Source: JAITVM01 sp031551135 (lineage in GTDB: Bacteria; Bacillota; Clostridia; Lachnospirales; JAITVM01). Taken from it: 64,000 nt of DNA. Of this stretch, positions 40,125 through 49,411 are shown piece by piece; within the stretch, counting starts at the first letter, position 1, and every line of letters starts with the position of its first letter. The stretch spans positions 25,223 to 89,222 of the forward strand of contig JAVBOA010000045.1 of NCBI GenBank assembly GCA_031551135.1. The letters run 5' to 3'. The notes below the pieces were generated by a model. It searched no databases. It saw only the letters and a program-made list of their open reading frames with translations, and was not told the DNA's origin. The translations under genes and the position numbers were made by a program.

Positions 40125-42914
40125 TCACTTTACAGAATTCAAAGCCGACCATAGCTCAAATCCATCGGGTATTCTGTTGTACTCGTGGTAATTGACTGCT
40201 TCCATTATGGCTGTAAAAGCCCAGTGTTTTGAATTAATATCGGTAAATTGTTTAGCGTCCACCGGAATATCGGATAAATGAATTCTTCTGTTTAGCACTC
40301 TGTTAATCATCGATACGGCTTCAGCCCGGCTAATATTTGTCTCCGGTTTAAAGCTGCCGTCGGGGTAGCCTGAAATCCAACCTTTTGCTTTTGCCGAAGC
40401 GATATAAGCATAAGCCCAATGTTTTGCCGGAACATCTGTAAATCTTTGGTTTTCTGCGGCTGACAAACGGTCGAATTTGGAGGCAATAGCGGCGAACTCG
40501 GCGCGGGTAATGGATTTACCGGGAAGAAACTTTCCGTTCGGATAACCTGATATTATGCCTTGTTTTTCAAGACAAGTAACCGCATTAGAGAACCAAGCTT
40601 TTTTTGGAATATCGGAAAATGCCGAAACCTCGTTAGTTGAACTTTTGTCCTTAAGCAATTTGTAAAATATCATTGCAGTTTCTGCTCTGGTTAAGCTTTT
40701 CTCAGGCCTAACGCCATTATCCGGATATCCGGATAAATATGAAATATGCTCGTCTTTTTCAAGTTCCGCAACCGGATTGGGATTCTTACCGGTAGAAGCA
40801 TCTGAGCTGTTGGAATTATTGTCCTTATCACCTGCACTTTTTCCACCGGGATTAGTACCTCCATCAGGATTTCCGCCGCTTGGATTGATTCCGCCGCTTT
40901 CGTTGTTGCCGTTATCGCCGTTATCCTTTGCAGTATACTCAAAACTAACAACAGTATCGGCACTTGGCGTAAGCGTTTTTACCGCACTGCCGTAAACTGT
41001 CCAGCCTTTTATTACAGGTGCGGTAACATTTGTTTTTAAATTCCTCAGCGCAGTCAGTTTATAAGGATTCGGTTCAAACGGCACAAGTTCGGAACTGCCT
41101 TTTATTACTGCTTTGACAGTGATTTTAATTATGTCCGCCACATAGTAGAAATTTATTTCATAGCAATCTTTAGGAAGGCTTGTAATATCTATAGAGGTTT
41201 TTTCGTTAGGGGCATGCTTAAAGCCTGGCAAATTACCGATAATTTTGTCCGAATCGGCTGTGAACTGAGAAAGTAACGGATAGTAAAGAATTTTCTCCGC
41301 CAGAACTTCACCTGTATTTTTTTCAATGGCTCTGACTCTGACCGGAGTTTTAACTCCGCGATAGCTAAAAACGATTTCGTTGCTGCCCGGTTTTGCGGTT
41401 ATTGTTTCAATTCCGTGAGATGCTAACTCCCAACCCGGTATATCGGGCGCAATGGCTGTAAAACTTTGCCCAACAAGCACTTTATTGCTGAGTTCTTGTT
41501 TTATTTGATCGGACGGATTGTCAATATCTAAATATCTAATCTTAACATCGCTGTAATTGCCGTAAAAATAAATATAAAAAATATTATTTGTATCGACAGA
41601 GTCGACACTGCGGATTATCACGGGCTGTCCGGAATGAAGAAGCCAACTCGGCGCAAGCTCTGCAAATTCGTTCTCTGGATTGATTGAGGTCATATCACCG
41701 ACAGGCATGCTGAATCTTCTCTCAGCCAATATGTCCCAGTCCACAGTAATAGCACGCACAATGACATTTCCAATCTGCTGTTTATAAACAAAAACAATTT
41801 CATTTATGCCCTCAGTTACTTGTACTTTTTCATTATACTTAGAACTGTCTGCTAGCTCGTAATTTGGAATATATGGCGCAATTGCATTGTATTCGCTTCT
41901 GTTTTCTGCGGTTATATCAATTGGCTGATAACCCGGCACAGGATTTCCATCTTCAAGCTCAGCCAGGATTCTAACGACACCGGATGCCTTTTCATATAAA
42001 AACTCAAAATTTTGAGATTTATTCGGTGTATAGTCTATACTCGGCGACTGCGGTTCTATTAGCCTATAGCCATCTATGTTTTTTGCCCAAAGCTGTTTAT
42101 TTGACGACTGCTTGTATTCATAAAAGGATTCGGAGTAAAGTTCAGTTTCCTCCGGCTGACCTTTTTTATAAATTCCAGAAACTTTTGTTTCTACAAAGCT
42201 CGGTATAAGCTTCGGGTTTGTCACTCTAAAAATTTGAAAATCTTCAAAGTCTCCGTAATTGCCGCCGTTGTCGAGCGACAAATGTACATAAGTTAAATCT
42301 GATACTGCGGTGAAAGTAAGGGATGGAGAAGCATTATCAGTAAGAGGTATCCACCCGGTAGTATCAATGGTTACTCCCGAAGAATCTTCATTTTTAACTG
42401 TAATTCCGCAGCGCGCATAGTGATTAACCGAATTTTCAAGCAGTTTTACGTCGAATGACAAAGTGTATTCAACTCCGGGAACAGTCTTTGCAACCTGCGC
42501 TATACGAACAGCGTGCTGAATATCTTTGCCGGTCATTACATTCATATATAATATCTCATTGTTGCCCGGCTTAATATATGCGTGATTTCTTTGGGGAGTT
42601 CCAGAGTCAGGTATAAGAAGCCAATCTTCGCCGGGGACTTCTGTAAGCGACTCGAAAAATTGATTATTGACGTATCCGGAGTAATTTCCAATACTTAAAA
42701 ATTTCCATGACGGGATTGAACGCATCGACGGAATATAAATGAATTTAGGGTTTAATAGAATATTTTCCTCCGGCGGTGCAGTACTATTGGTTATTTTTGC
42801 AGGTTCAATAATAAACGACGAAATAATAAAAAATACGGTTGATGCAAAAAAGATAAGTGCAAAAACGTTTGATACAAAAAACAATACTTTCCTAATAAAT
42901 GTCTTTTTCCTCAT
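40125..42914 (-). CDS. S-layer-homology surface protein with CBM-like and MucBP-like domains
   Basis: A 929-aa exported protein. Order: a basic N-terminus and one membrane/signal helix (VLFFVSNVFALIFFASTVFFII); a beta-sandwich domain resembling a carbohydrate-binding module (about 50-240); several MucBP-like or InlB-like repeat domains of about 70-100 residues, each ending in a phrase such as NEIVFVYKQQ or NEIVFSYRG (about 265-690); a glycine-, asparagine- and serine-rich linker (about 690-740); and three SLH domains (LSGYPDNGVRPEKSLTRAE, ISGYPNGKFLPGKSITRAE, ISGYPDGSFKPETNISRAE) that bind pyruvylated wall polymer. It is probably an adhesin or wall-associated binding protein. I start at ATG 42914 after AAGGTGAG. 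Confidence 0.85.
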   Translation of the reverse strand: MRKKTFIRKVLFFVSNVFALIFFASTVFFIISSFIIEPAKITNSTAPPEENILLNPKFIYIPSMRSIPSWKFLSIGNYSGYVNNQFFESLTEVPGEDWLLIPDSGTPQRNHAYIKPGNNEILYMNVMTGKDIQHAVRIAQVAKTVPGVEYTLSFDVKLLENSVNHYARCGITVKNEDSSGVTIDTTGWIPLTDNASPSLTFTAVSDLTYVHLSLDNGGNYGDFEDFQIFRVTNPKLIPSFVETKVSGIYKKGQPEETELYSESFYEYKQSSNKQLWAKNIDGYRLIEPQSPSIDYTPNKSQNFEFLYEKASGVVRILAELEDGNPVPGYQPIDITAENRSEYNAIAPYIPNYELADSSKYNEKVQVTEGINEIVFVYKQQIGNVIVRAITVDWDILAERRFSMPVGDMTSINPENEFAELAPSWLLHSGQPVIIRSVDSVDTNNIFYIYFYGNYSDVKIRYLDIDNPSDQIKQELSNKVLVGQSFTAIAPDIPGWELASHGIETITAKPGSNEIVFSYRGVKTPVRVRAIEKNTGEVLAEKILYYPLLSQFTADSDKIIGNLPGFKHAPNEKTSIDITSLPKDCYEINFYYVADIIKITVKAVIKGSSELVPFEPNPYKLTALRNLKTNVTAPVIKGWTVYGSAVKTLTPSADTVVSFEYTAKDNGDNGNNESGGINPSGGNPDGGTNPGGKSAGDKDNNSNSSDASTGKNPNPVAELEKDEHISYLSGYPDNGVRPEKSLTRAETAMIFYKLLKDKSSTNEVSAFSDIPKKAWFSNAVTCLEKQGIISGYPNGKFLPGKSITRAEFAAIASKFDRLSAAENQRFTDVPAKHWAYAYIASAKAKGWISGYPDGSFKPETNISRAEAVSMINRVLNRRIHLSDIPVDAKQFTDINSKHWAFTAIMEAVNYHEYNRIPDGFELWSALNSVK

Positions 42915-43029
42915 GAGTCTCACCTTCTAGTTGTCTATAATCTCTAGTCTTACAGAATTAGTAAAATAATATTCTTATATCGGCTTTGGTTTAATAATTT
43001 ATTAATAGTATGAGTTTTATTTTTTAGGA

Positions 43030-43079
43030 ATAAAAAGCTCCTCTACAATTTTTTGATTTCAAATTATTGTAAAGGAGCT
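43030..43079 (-). terminator. terminator of the DUF1254 gene
   Basis: AGCTCCT-x-TACAAT / ATTGTA-x-AGGAGCT stem with TTTTTA on the minus strand, past the stop of the 43157-44476 gene. Confidence 0.75.
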
Positions 43080-43125
43080 GCTTGATTTCGTCTTATATTT
43101 ATATTTTTTAATTCTGCGCATCAGG

Positions 43126-43157
43126 CAGGTTAGGAGGAACGGACGTGAACTTTGTTT
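43126..43157. repeat. palindromic repeat family 2, fragment
   Basis: CAGGTTAGGAGGAACGG then ACGTGAACTTTGTTT, close to the reversed left half of the 9232-9315 copy. It ends at the stop codon of the DUF1254 gene. Confidence 0.65.
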
Positions 43158-44476
43158 TATGCTTTTCGAATATCCGGAAGTGTCCACGCATTTTTACCTT
43201 CAATTACACCGGCCGGAGGCACATAATTTCTGAAAACCAAAAAATAATCTTCTCCCGGCAGTGTTGGCAAGTAGTTCATCTTACTATCCTCCGGCGGTTT
43301 CGGACCCATAAAGAAATCTGCGCTGCCGTCTGGTTTAAATTTAATATCATGATTCAATGTATCAAGACCAACACAGTCTACATTACGCAAAAAACCGGTA
43401 GTTGCATTCGAATACGTATTCAAACTCCAAAACTGAGTGGTTGGGCAGTTTGCAGGAACTGTTAAAATATAATTATTCTCTCCGTGAAGAATTTCACCGT
43501 CAAGGTCTTTGTGTGATTTCAGATAGAGGTTTGGCGGAATTTTAACCGGTGCGCCAAAGAAAGCAAAAAATCCTGCCGCACGTTGGTCATAATCTAATCG
43601 ATCCTCTAAAAGACAAGTTTTGCCGGTCGTCGCAAATGTTTTACCTGCAAGACGCTTCCAGTTCGTGTTAGGGTAGAAAGTCCAGTCGCTTTCACATTCT
43701 TCCTTCATCATAAACTCATGCGCTTCTTTGATGCTGATTTCCAGCAGTTTTATCTGCTCCGCTGTAGGTTTAAAGTCCATATCTTTACCGATGCCGATAT
43801 AATACAGCATTTGACGGAAAGCTAAATCGCGCTCCCAAATGGGCTCTTCTTTTACCATTTGATCTAACATGTAAAAATAATTTACATTATATGGAGAAAT
43901 GCCTTCGAACATTTTATCCGAAGCGTCGATATGTGCTCCGCATTTTTCTGGCGCACCCAGCGGATAGAGCTTAATACCCTCGTGAAAATTCCTTGCTAAT
44001 TCTTTTTGTTCAGAATCCTTGCTTTTTGGTGTTGCGCGGAATAAGCAATAAATATTGAATGTCGGTGATTTTGCGGCAAAATAACCTGCAGGTATATCGC
44101 CTTCATAGTCCGGCGGCAAAAATAGATATTTTCCGCCTTCGGCATGATCCATACCGTCAATGCCCACATCGCTAATCGGGATATTCCAACCATCAATTAC
44201 GCTGCCAAAAAGTTCGGTTTTTTGAGAATTAGGAATTTCAACTACCAACGGACCATTATTCAGATCAGCAAAAAACATAGAGTAGTGATTTGCGTTATTT
44301 GGGGTGGTTGTTTGGAATTTCCAGTTTGCTAAGTCATAAAAATAAATCAGGTCGTTGTATTTCGCACCTATGTCTTCTAAATAAGCACGACGCATAGCAA
44401 TAAAGTTTACTGCAGGCATGCCCCAAAGCGCTACTTCAAAAGCACGCGACTGATACAATTTTTCTTGAAAAGTCAT
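43157..44476 (-). CDS. DUF1254/DUF1214 family protein
   Basis: A 439-aa protein of the DUF1254 plus DUF1214 family. The DUF1254 part is at the N-terminus (WGMPAVNFIAMRRAYLEDIGAK, YFYDLANWKFQTTTPNNANHYSMFFADLNNGPLVVEIP, KYLFLPPDYEGDIPAGYF), and the DUF1214 part is C-terminal (DGEILHGENNYILTVPANCP, QFWSLNTYSNATTGFL, FKPDGSADFFMGPKPPEDSKMNYLPTLPGEDYFLVFRNY). The function of the family is unknown. It has no clear signal peptide. AGGAGG stands before ATG 44476. Members are commoner in proteobacteria than in clostridia, and the G+C content is above the local mean, so it may have been acquired. Confidence 0.85.
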   Translation of the reverse strand: MTFQEKLYQSRAFEVALWGMPAVNFIAMRRAYLEDIGAKYNDLIYFYDLANWKFQTTTPNNANHYSMFFADLNNGPLVVEIPNSQKTELFGSVIDGWNIPISDVGIDGMDHAEGGKYLFLPPDYEGDIPAGYFAAKSPTFNIYCLFRATPKSKDSEQKELARNFHEGIKLYPLGAPEKCGAHIDASDKMFEGISPYNVNYFYMLDQMVKEEPIWERDLAFRQMLYYIGIGKDMDFKPTAEQIKLLEISIKEAHEFMMKEECESDWTFYPNTNWKRLAGKTFATTGKTCLLEDRLDYDQRAAGFFAFFGAPVKIPPNLYLKSHKDLDGEILHGENNYILTVPANCPTTQFWSLNTYSNATTGFLRNVDCVGLDTLNHDIKFKPDGSADFFMGPKPPEDSKMNYLPTLPGEDYFLVFRNYVPPAGVIEGKNAWTLPDIRKA

Positions 44477-44692
44477 AAAGCATCCTCCTAAATTTAATTT
44501 TTGATCAGATTTATAAAAAGCAACCGGTAGTTTATTATTATTGCAGAATATTATTTTTTGATTCAGCTTTTTCTTAAAATCCAATTTATAAAATAATTAT
44601 AATCTGTGCAAACATCCCAAACAATACCCCATTGGGGAGTTTTTAAGAAGAATAGCATATTTTGTATTTTCTTTTTCATCAACAATTCAGTA

Positions 44693-44795
44693 ATACTATT
44701 TTCATTTTGATAAGAAGAAAAAAATATTTCATTTCACGCATGCTTCAAGCGCGAAATGAAATATTTTTTTCTATCATTAATAATGAAAATAGTAC
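44693..44795. repeat. palindromic repeat family 1, 103-bp copy
   Basis: Ends ATACTATTTTCATT and AATGAAAATAGTAC. Inside, GAAAAAAATATTTCATTTC pairs perfectly with its 19-base complement at 44753-44771, making this the clearest long hairpin of the family. It lies in the roughly 490-bp gap before mraZ. Confidence 0.88.
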
Positions 44796-44906
44796 AACAT
44801 GAAGTTTGAAATAAAAGGAATCTATTACGTATAAGTAACCGATTGCTCATTTATAATAGAAATTTAGCTTGTAACTATTTGTCAAGAAAAATCAATATAA
44901 TATAGA

Positions 44907-44935
44907 TTGAAAAATTCTTACAAATGGTTTAAAAT
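44907..44935 (+). promoter_or_regulatory. promoter of the mraZ cluster
   Basis: TTGAAA at 44907-44912 and TAAAAT at 44930-44935 with a 17-base spacer, 34 bases before mraZ. Confidence 0.6.
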
Positions 44936-44944
44936 TATTATATA

Positions 44945-44958
44945 GTGGAGCAAAGTGG
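44945..44958 (+). promoter_or_regulatory. possible MraZ binding repeats
   Basis: Two GTGG units exactly ten bases apart (44945 and 44955) just after the promoter, the spacing known for MraZ autoregulation sites in other bacteria. Only two units are seen, and the second overlaps the ribosome site. Confidence 0.4.
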
Positions 44959-44968
44959 TGAGTAATTT

Positions 44969-45394
44969 ATGTTATTAGGAGAATACAGCCATAGTGTTGA
45001 CAATAAAGGACGAATTATTATTCCTGCTAAATTCAGAGAGATACTTGGCGAAAGTTTCATTATAACAAAAGGCTTGGACAAATGCCTTTTTATTTATAAT
45101 TTGGAGGAATGGAGTATCCTCAATAATAAAATTAAGACCTTACCTTTGACTGACGTAAACGCGAGAAAATTTGTACGTTTCTTTTTTGGTGGCGCTGTGG
45201 ATTTACAACTTGATAAGCAAGGAAGAGTTTTTATTCCTAAAAATTTGCGTGATTATGCTAATATCGATAAAGATATTGTAACTATCGGGGTTTCTAACCG
45301 TGCTGAAATCTGGAGCAAAGAAAATTGGTCAGATTATTCTATCGATTCTATAGACAGCGAATTGAGCGGGCATATGAATGATTTGGGGATATAA
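44969..45394 (+). CDS. mraZ: transcriptional regulator MraZ
   Basis: First gene of the division and cell-wall cluster, 141 aa. It has two AbrB-like beta units: LLGEYSHSVDNKGRIIIPAKFREIL and DLQLDKQGRVFIPKNLRDYANI. MraZ forms rings and controls its own operon through repeated sites at the promoter. It is followed by rsmH after 26 bases. Confidence 0.95.
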   Translation: MLLGEYSHSVDNKGRIIIPAKFREILGESFIITKGLDKCLFIYNLEEWSILNNKIKTLPLTDVNARKFVRFFFGGAVDLQLDKQGRVFIPKNLRDYANIDKDIVTIGVSNRAEIWSKENWSDYSIDSIDSELSGHMNDLGI

Positions 45395-45420
45395 TAATTA
45401 GATATTTATACTATGTTGGG

Positions 45421-46350
45421 ATGATAGATTTGAATTTTGAACATAAATCTGTTTTATTGGAAGAAACTATCGAAAATTTGAATATTAAAAGCGATGGTCT
45501 TTATGTTGACGGAACTCTCGGCGGCGGCGGACACTCGTATGAAATATGTAAACGTTTGAAAAACGGCAGGCTGATTGGAATTGACCAAGACGAAAACGCT
45601 ATTATAAAAGCCGGTGAGAAATTATCTGAATTTGAAAATATCGAAATTGTCCGTGATAATTTTTCTAATATAAAACAGATTTTATGCGGCAGAAAAGCAG
45701 ACGGAGTTATATTGGATTTGGGGGTTTCTTCGCATCAGTTTGATGAGGGCGAAAGAGGCTTTTCATATAATTACGATGCAAGACTGGATATGAGAATGGA
45801 TAATAGAAATAAATTATCTGCTTACGAGATTGTTAATGATTATACTTTGGAAGAATTGACGAAGATTTTTTATGAGTACGGCGAAGAAAAATGGTCGAAA
45901 AGGATTGCGGAATTTATTGTTGAAGAGCGGAAAGAAAAGGAAATACTTACTACATTTGAGCTTGTTGAAATAATAAAAAAAGCTATACCCAAAAAAGCCA
46001 GACAAGACGGACCGCATCCGGCAAAACGCATTTTTCAGGCAATCAGAATAGAAGTAAATTCGGAACTTTCGATTCTCGAACAAAGCATAATAGATATAGC
46101 GGATTGCTTAAATACCGGCGGAAGAATATGTGTAATAACTTTCCATTCGCTGGAGGACAGGATAATTAAAAATATTTTCAGAAAACTATATGACCCTTGT
46201 ACCTGTCCAAAAGATTTCCCGATTTGTATTTGCAATAAAAAACAGCTGTTAAAAATTATAACAAAAAAGCCGATTATTTCTACAGATGAAGAAATTATTT
46301 CCAATAACCGCGCTAGGTCTGCAAAGCTTAGGGTTGCTGAAAAGGTATAG
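45421..46350 (+). CDS. rsmH: 16S rRNA N4-methyltransferase RsmH (MraW)
   Basis: Methylates N4 of C1402 in 16S rRNA. It has 309 aa. SAM motif I is YVDGTLGGGGHSYEI, then LIGIDQDENAI, the family signature ADGVILDLGVSSHQFDEGERGFSY, and the C-terminal SNNRARSAKLRVAEK. The ribosome site before ATG 45421 is weak (TTGGG). The stop overlaps the ribosome site of ftsL. Confidence 0.96.
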   Translation: MIDLNFEHKSVLLEETIENLNIKSDGLYVDGTLGGGGHSYEICKRLKNGRLIGIDQDENAIIKAGEKLSEFENIEIVRDNFSNIKQILCGRKADGVILDLGVSSHQFDEGERGFSYNYDARLDMRMDNRNKLSAYEIVNDYTLEELTKIFYEYGEEKWSKRIAEFIVEERKEKEILTTFELVEIIKKAIPKKARQDGPHPAKRIFQAIRIEVNSELSILEQSIIDIADCLNTGGRICVITFHSLEDRIIKNIFRKLYDPCTCPKDFPICICNKKQLLKIITKKPIISTDEEIISNNRARSAKLRVAEKV

Positions 46351-46361
46351 GAGGTTTTGTT

Positions 46362-46883
46362 TTGGCAAAAAGAAAATCATATAAAAAATATTACACGAGC
46401 TCGTCAAATGCTTATGATATTTTGGATTCGGCGGTCAAAATTCCTAGTAAAATAAAAAAAGTCAAAGCAAAAGAAATTACTAAATATAAATATCAAATAA
46501 ATAAAAAATCGAAATTTTCGTTTTTGACATATTTTATTATATTTATTATTTTTGCGGGTTGTGTAATAACGATTTCGCTAAACGCTCAGATGAGTTATTT
46601 AACTTTGCAAATAAATGCAAAATACGATGAGTTTAGAGAAGTGGAAGAGGAAAACCTTTTATTGCGCTCTCAGCTTTCCAGTGCTTACGATTTATCCAAT
46701 ATAGAAAAAATCGCATCCGAAAGATTGGGTATGTCCAGACCGCAGAGCCATCAAATAATTAAAATAGATATTAAAAAAGGGGACTCGGACGGATACGGCG
46801 ATGCGATATACGATATGCCGTATGGCGAACCTAAAAAAGGATTTGTTGATGCAATTGTAGAGTTCTTTACTACAGTTTTTTAG
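46362..46883 (+). CDS. ftsL: cell-division protein FtsL-like
   Basis: A 173-aa bitopic membrane protein of the divisome. A basic cytoplasmic N-terminus of about 50 residues, one membrane helix (FLTYFIIFIIFAGCVITISL), and an extracellular coiled coil (LQINAKYDEFREVEEENLLLRSQLSSAYD) ending in IEKIASERLGMSRP are the standard FtsL layout. The start is TTG 46362, preceded by AGGAGG at good spacing. It is placed by position and architecture, since FtsL sequences vary strongly. Confidence 0.85.
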   Translation: MAKRKSYKKYYTSSSNAYDILDSAVKIPSKIKKVKAKEITKYKYQINKKSKFSFLTYFIIFIIFAGCVITISLNAQMSYLTLQINAKYDEFREVEEENLLLRSQLSSAYDLSNIEKIASERLGMSRPQSHQIIKIDIKKGDSDGYGDAIYDMPYGEPKKGFVDAIVEFFTTVF

Positions 46884-46929
46884 TCAAAAAAACTAGAATA
46901 ATACCTTGAAATAGATAAAGGAAGGTAAT

Positions 46930-49281
46930 ATGCCAAGTAAAAAGAAAAAATTATCTGCTGAGCAGGTAAGAAACGAAAGATTAAATCATAAACGGATTAT
47001 TATGAGAAAAATTAGATTTATACGCGGTTTTTTTATGGTTGCGATTTTTTCGCTGCTGGGAATTGTGTTGTACATAAAAATCATCAATGGTGAGGAATAC
47101 GAAAGAGTTGCCATCGAACAACTCGTTACCAGCAAAACTTACGACAAAGTTATAAAACCAAACCGCGGAAGTATTTTGGATAGATATGGTCACAGCTTGG
47201 CCTCGAGCACTACCGTTTATGATTGTATTTTAGACGTAAAACTATTTTTAAGCGATCAAGTAAAAGACGAAAGCCGCGAAAAAACGCTTAATATATTAAA
47301 TAAAGTTTTGAATATCCCGATGGAAGAGCTTCAGGGATATGTAAAAGATGACCCATCAAATGAATTGAGAGAAGTGAATTATTTTAAAGTAGCAAAAGGA
47401 ATCAGCAAAGAGCTTGCCAATAAAATAAAAGAAGAAAATCCGAAATGCATTTTTTGGGAAGAAGATTCGTTTCGCTCTTATCCAAGTGAAAATTTTGCTT
47501 CGCATTTGATTGGATTCATTCGGGCAAACGGTGAAAAATGGGGAATCGAAAAACAGTATGACGGTTATTTGACCGGAGAAGAAGGGCGTTCGATGCGCTT
47601 GAGCACGGATTTGAGCGAATCGGATATAAAAATAACGCCGCCTGAGCATGGCGATAAAGTTACGCTGACGATAGATAAATCCATTCAGAATATTTGCGAA
47701 AATGTTGTAAACAAAATCGGAACAGAGCTTTCTCCGTTATCTTCTTCGATTGTCGCAATGGATATAAATACCGGAGAGATTTTGTCTTGGGCGGAATATC
47801 CTAATTTTGATTTAAATAAACCGTCCAATATCGAAAATATAAATGATATGATTTTAAAGGCCGAATGGGACACTTTGGATGATGCGAAAAAAACCGAATC
47901 TTTGCTTGCGCTTTGGCGCGATTCGATTGTTTCCGATACTTTTGAGCCGGGTTCTATTTATAAGCCGATTGTTGTATCGGCGGCGCTGGAAGAGGGCGCT
48001 ATAACCGAAGATGATACTTTTTATTGCGGCGGTGAAAAATGGTTCGGAAGCCAGCGTATTCCTTGCCACTATACAAGAGGTCACGGCAGGCAGACGTTGC
48101 AGCAAGCTCTTGCTAATTCCTGCAACGTAGCCATGATGGAAATTATCGAAAAGCTTGGTTATGAGTCGTATTATAAATATCAAAGAGAATTTGGATTTGG
48201 TGAAAAAACTGGAATAGATTTGCCGGGCGAGATTTCGTCTGCAAATTGGCTTAATACTATCGAACAACTAAAACATTCCGTTTATTTGGCCACGAACTCT
48301 ATGGGTCAAGGTTTTACCGTAACACCGATTCAAATCATAAATGCTTTTTCTTCTGCAATCAATGGCGGAAATTTGATGAAACCTTATATTGTTTCAAAAA
48401 TTACCGACAAGGATAATAATATAAAACTCAGTAACACGCCGACTTTGCTGCGGAAAACAATTTCGAAAGAAACTTCCGAATTAATACGCAATATGCTGAC
48501 AGCGGTTTTGTCGCCCAGCGGCACCGGTCGTTTGGCGGCAATAGAAGGCTACAGCATCGGCGGAAAAACAGGTACGGCTCAGCAGGGTCGAAGAGAGGAC
48601 AATAACAATGCGTATTCTTTTTTAGGATATTTGACGGCGGATAATCCTCAGATAATTGTATCTGTGATTATAAATCAACCGCAAAACAAAGAAGTGCAAT
48701 ATCCGTCTCCTGCGCCGTATTTCAGAGAAGTTATGCTCGAAATAATAAAATACAAAGGTATAAAACCTACCGGATATACAAACGTGGAAGACAATATAAA
48801 TTTTGAAAACGATGCTGTCGAATTGCCGGATTTAAAAGGCGAATCTCTTGCGGAAGCCGCAAACGCCTTGAATGATTTAGGCGTAGATTACGAATTTGTC
48901 GGGGCAACAGGTTCGGTTGTAGATTCTATGATTCCTTTGCCGGGTGTGAAAGTTCAGCCTAACAGCTCAAAAGTTACGTTGTATATCAAACGCGCCAGTG
49001 AAAAAGAGGATCTTACCAAAGTACCGACGGTGATTGGTTTTAATGAAACTTATGCTTATCAAGTTTTAAAAGACGCAGGCTTTGAGCCGGTTATCGAGCA
49101 AGCTGACTATGGTGAAGTCTTGGAGAATATTACCGATAATCCGACTACTTTTTATGAAATAAAAGAAAACACTCCGCAGGATAATACAAATCCGATAACG
49201 GAAAAAAATATTATTTCTCAAATGCCGAATGCAGACACAGAAGTACCAAAAGGTACAATAATTAAACTGAAAACCCGATAA
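46930..49281 (+). CDS. class B penicillin-binding protein with PASTA domains (PbpB/FtsI-type)
   Basis: A 783-aa transpeptidase for septal peptidoglycan. It has a cytoplasmic basic tail, a membrane helix (RGFFMVAIFSLLGIVLYI), the PBP dimerisation domain starting at KPNRGSILDRYG, then the transpeptidase domain with catalytic S-I-Y-K near residue 340, S-C-N near 397 and K-T-G-T near 545, and C-terminal PASTA-type repeats (VELPDLKGESLAEAANAL, VPTVIGFNETYAYQVLKDAG) ending in MPNADTEVPKGTIIKLKT. All three active-site motifs are intact. It probably works with FtsW during division, while the second PBP nearby is SpoVD-like. Confidence 0.92.
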   Translation: MPSKKKKLSAEQVRNERLNHKRIIMRKIRFIRGFFMVAIFSLLGIVLYIKIINGEEYERVAIEQLVTSKTYDKVIKPNRGSILDRYGHSLASSTTVYDCILDVKLFLSDQVKDESREKTLNILNKVLNIPMEELQGYVKDDPSNELREVNYFKVAKGISKELANKIKEENPKCIFWEEDSFRSYPSENFASHLIGFIRANGEKWGIEKQYDGYLTGEEGRSMRLSTDLSESDIKITPPEHGDKVTLTIDKSIQNICENVVNKIGTELSPLSSSIVAMDINTGEILSWAEYPNFDLNKPSNIENINDMILKAEWDTLDDAKKTESLLALWRDSIVSDTFEPGSIYKPIVVSAALEEGAITEDDTFYCGGEKWFGSQRIPCHYTRGHGRQTLQQALANSCNVAMMEIIEKLGYESYYKYQREFGFGEKTGIDLPGEISSANWLNTIEQLKHSVYLATNSMGQGFTVTPIQIINAFSSAINGGNLMKPYIVSKITDKDNNIKLSNTPTLLRKTISKETSELIRNMLTAVLSPSGTGRLAAIEGYSIGGKTGTAQQGRREDNNNAYSFLGYLTADNPQIIVSVIINQPQNKEVQYPSPAPYFREVMLEIIKYKGIKPTGYTNVEDNINFENDAVELPDLKGESLAEAANALNDLGVDYEFVGATGSVVDSMIPLPGVKVQPNSSKVTLYIKRASEKEDLTKVPTVIGFNETYAYQVLKDAGFEPVIEQADYGEVLENITDNPTTFYEIKENTPQDNTNPITEKNIISQMPNADTEVPKGTIIKLKTR

Positions 49282-49411
49282 AAAGTATTTTGATAACAAA
49301 AGTATATTTTCTTGGAAAAAATATTATGTTATAATTATTATATGTCGATAAAAATACAAGAAACTATTTTTGTCGACCCTACTAAAGATAAATTAATAAG
49401 GAGGTATTTTT

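Noticed and set aside
38764..44476. An integrated genomic island using tRNA-Thr as attachment site
   Set aside because: No direct repeat of the tRNA 3' end and no integrase were found, so only the composition difference is reported.
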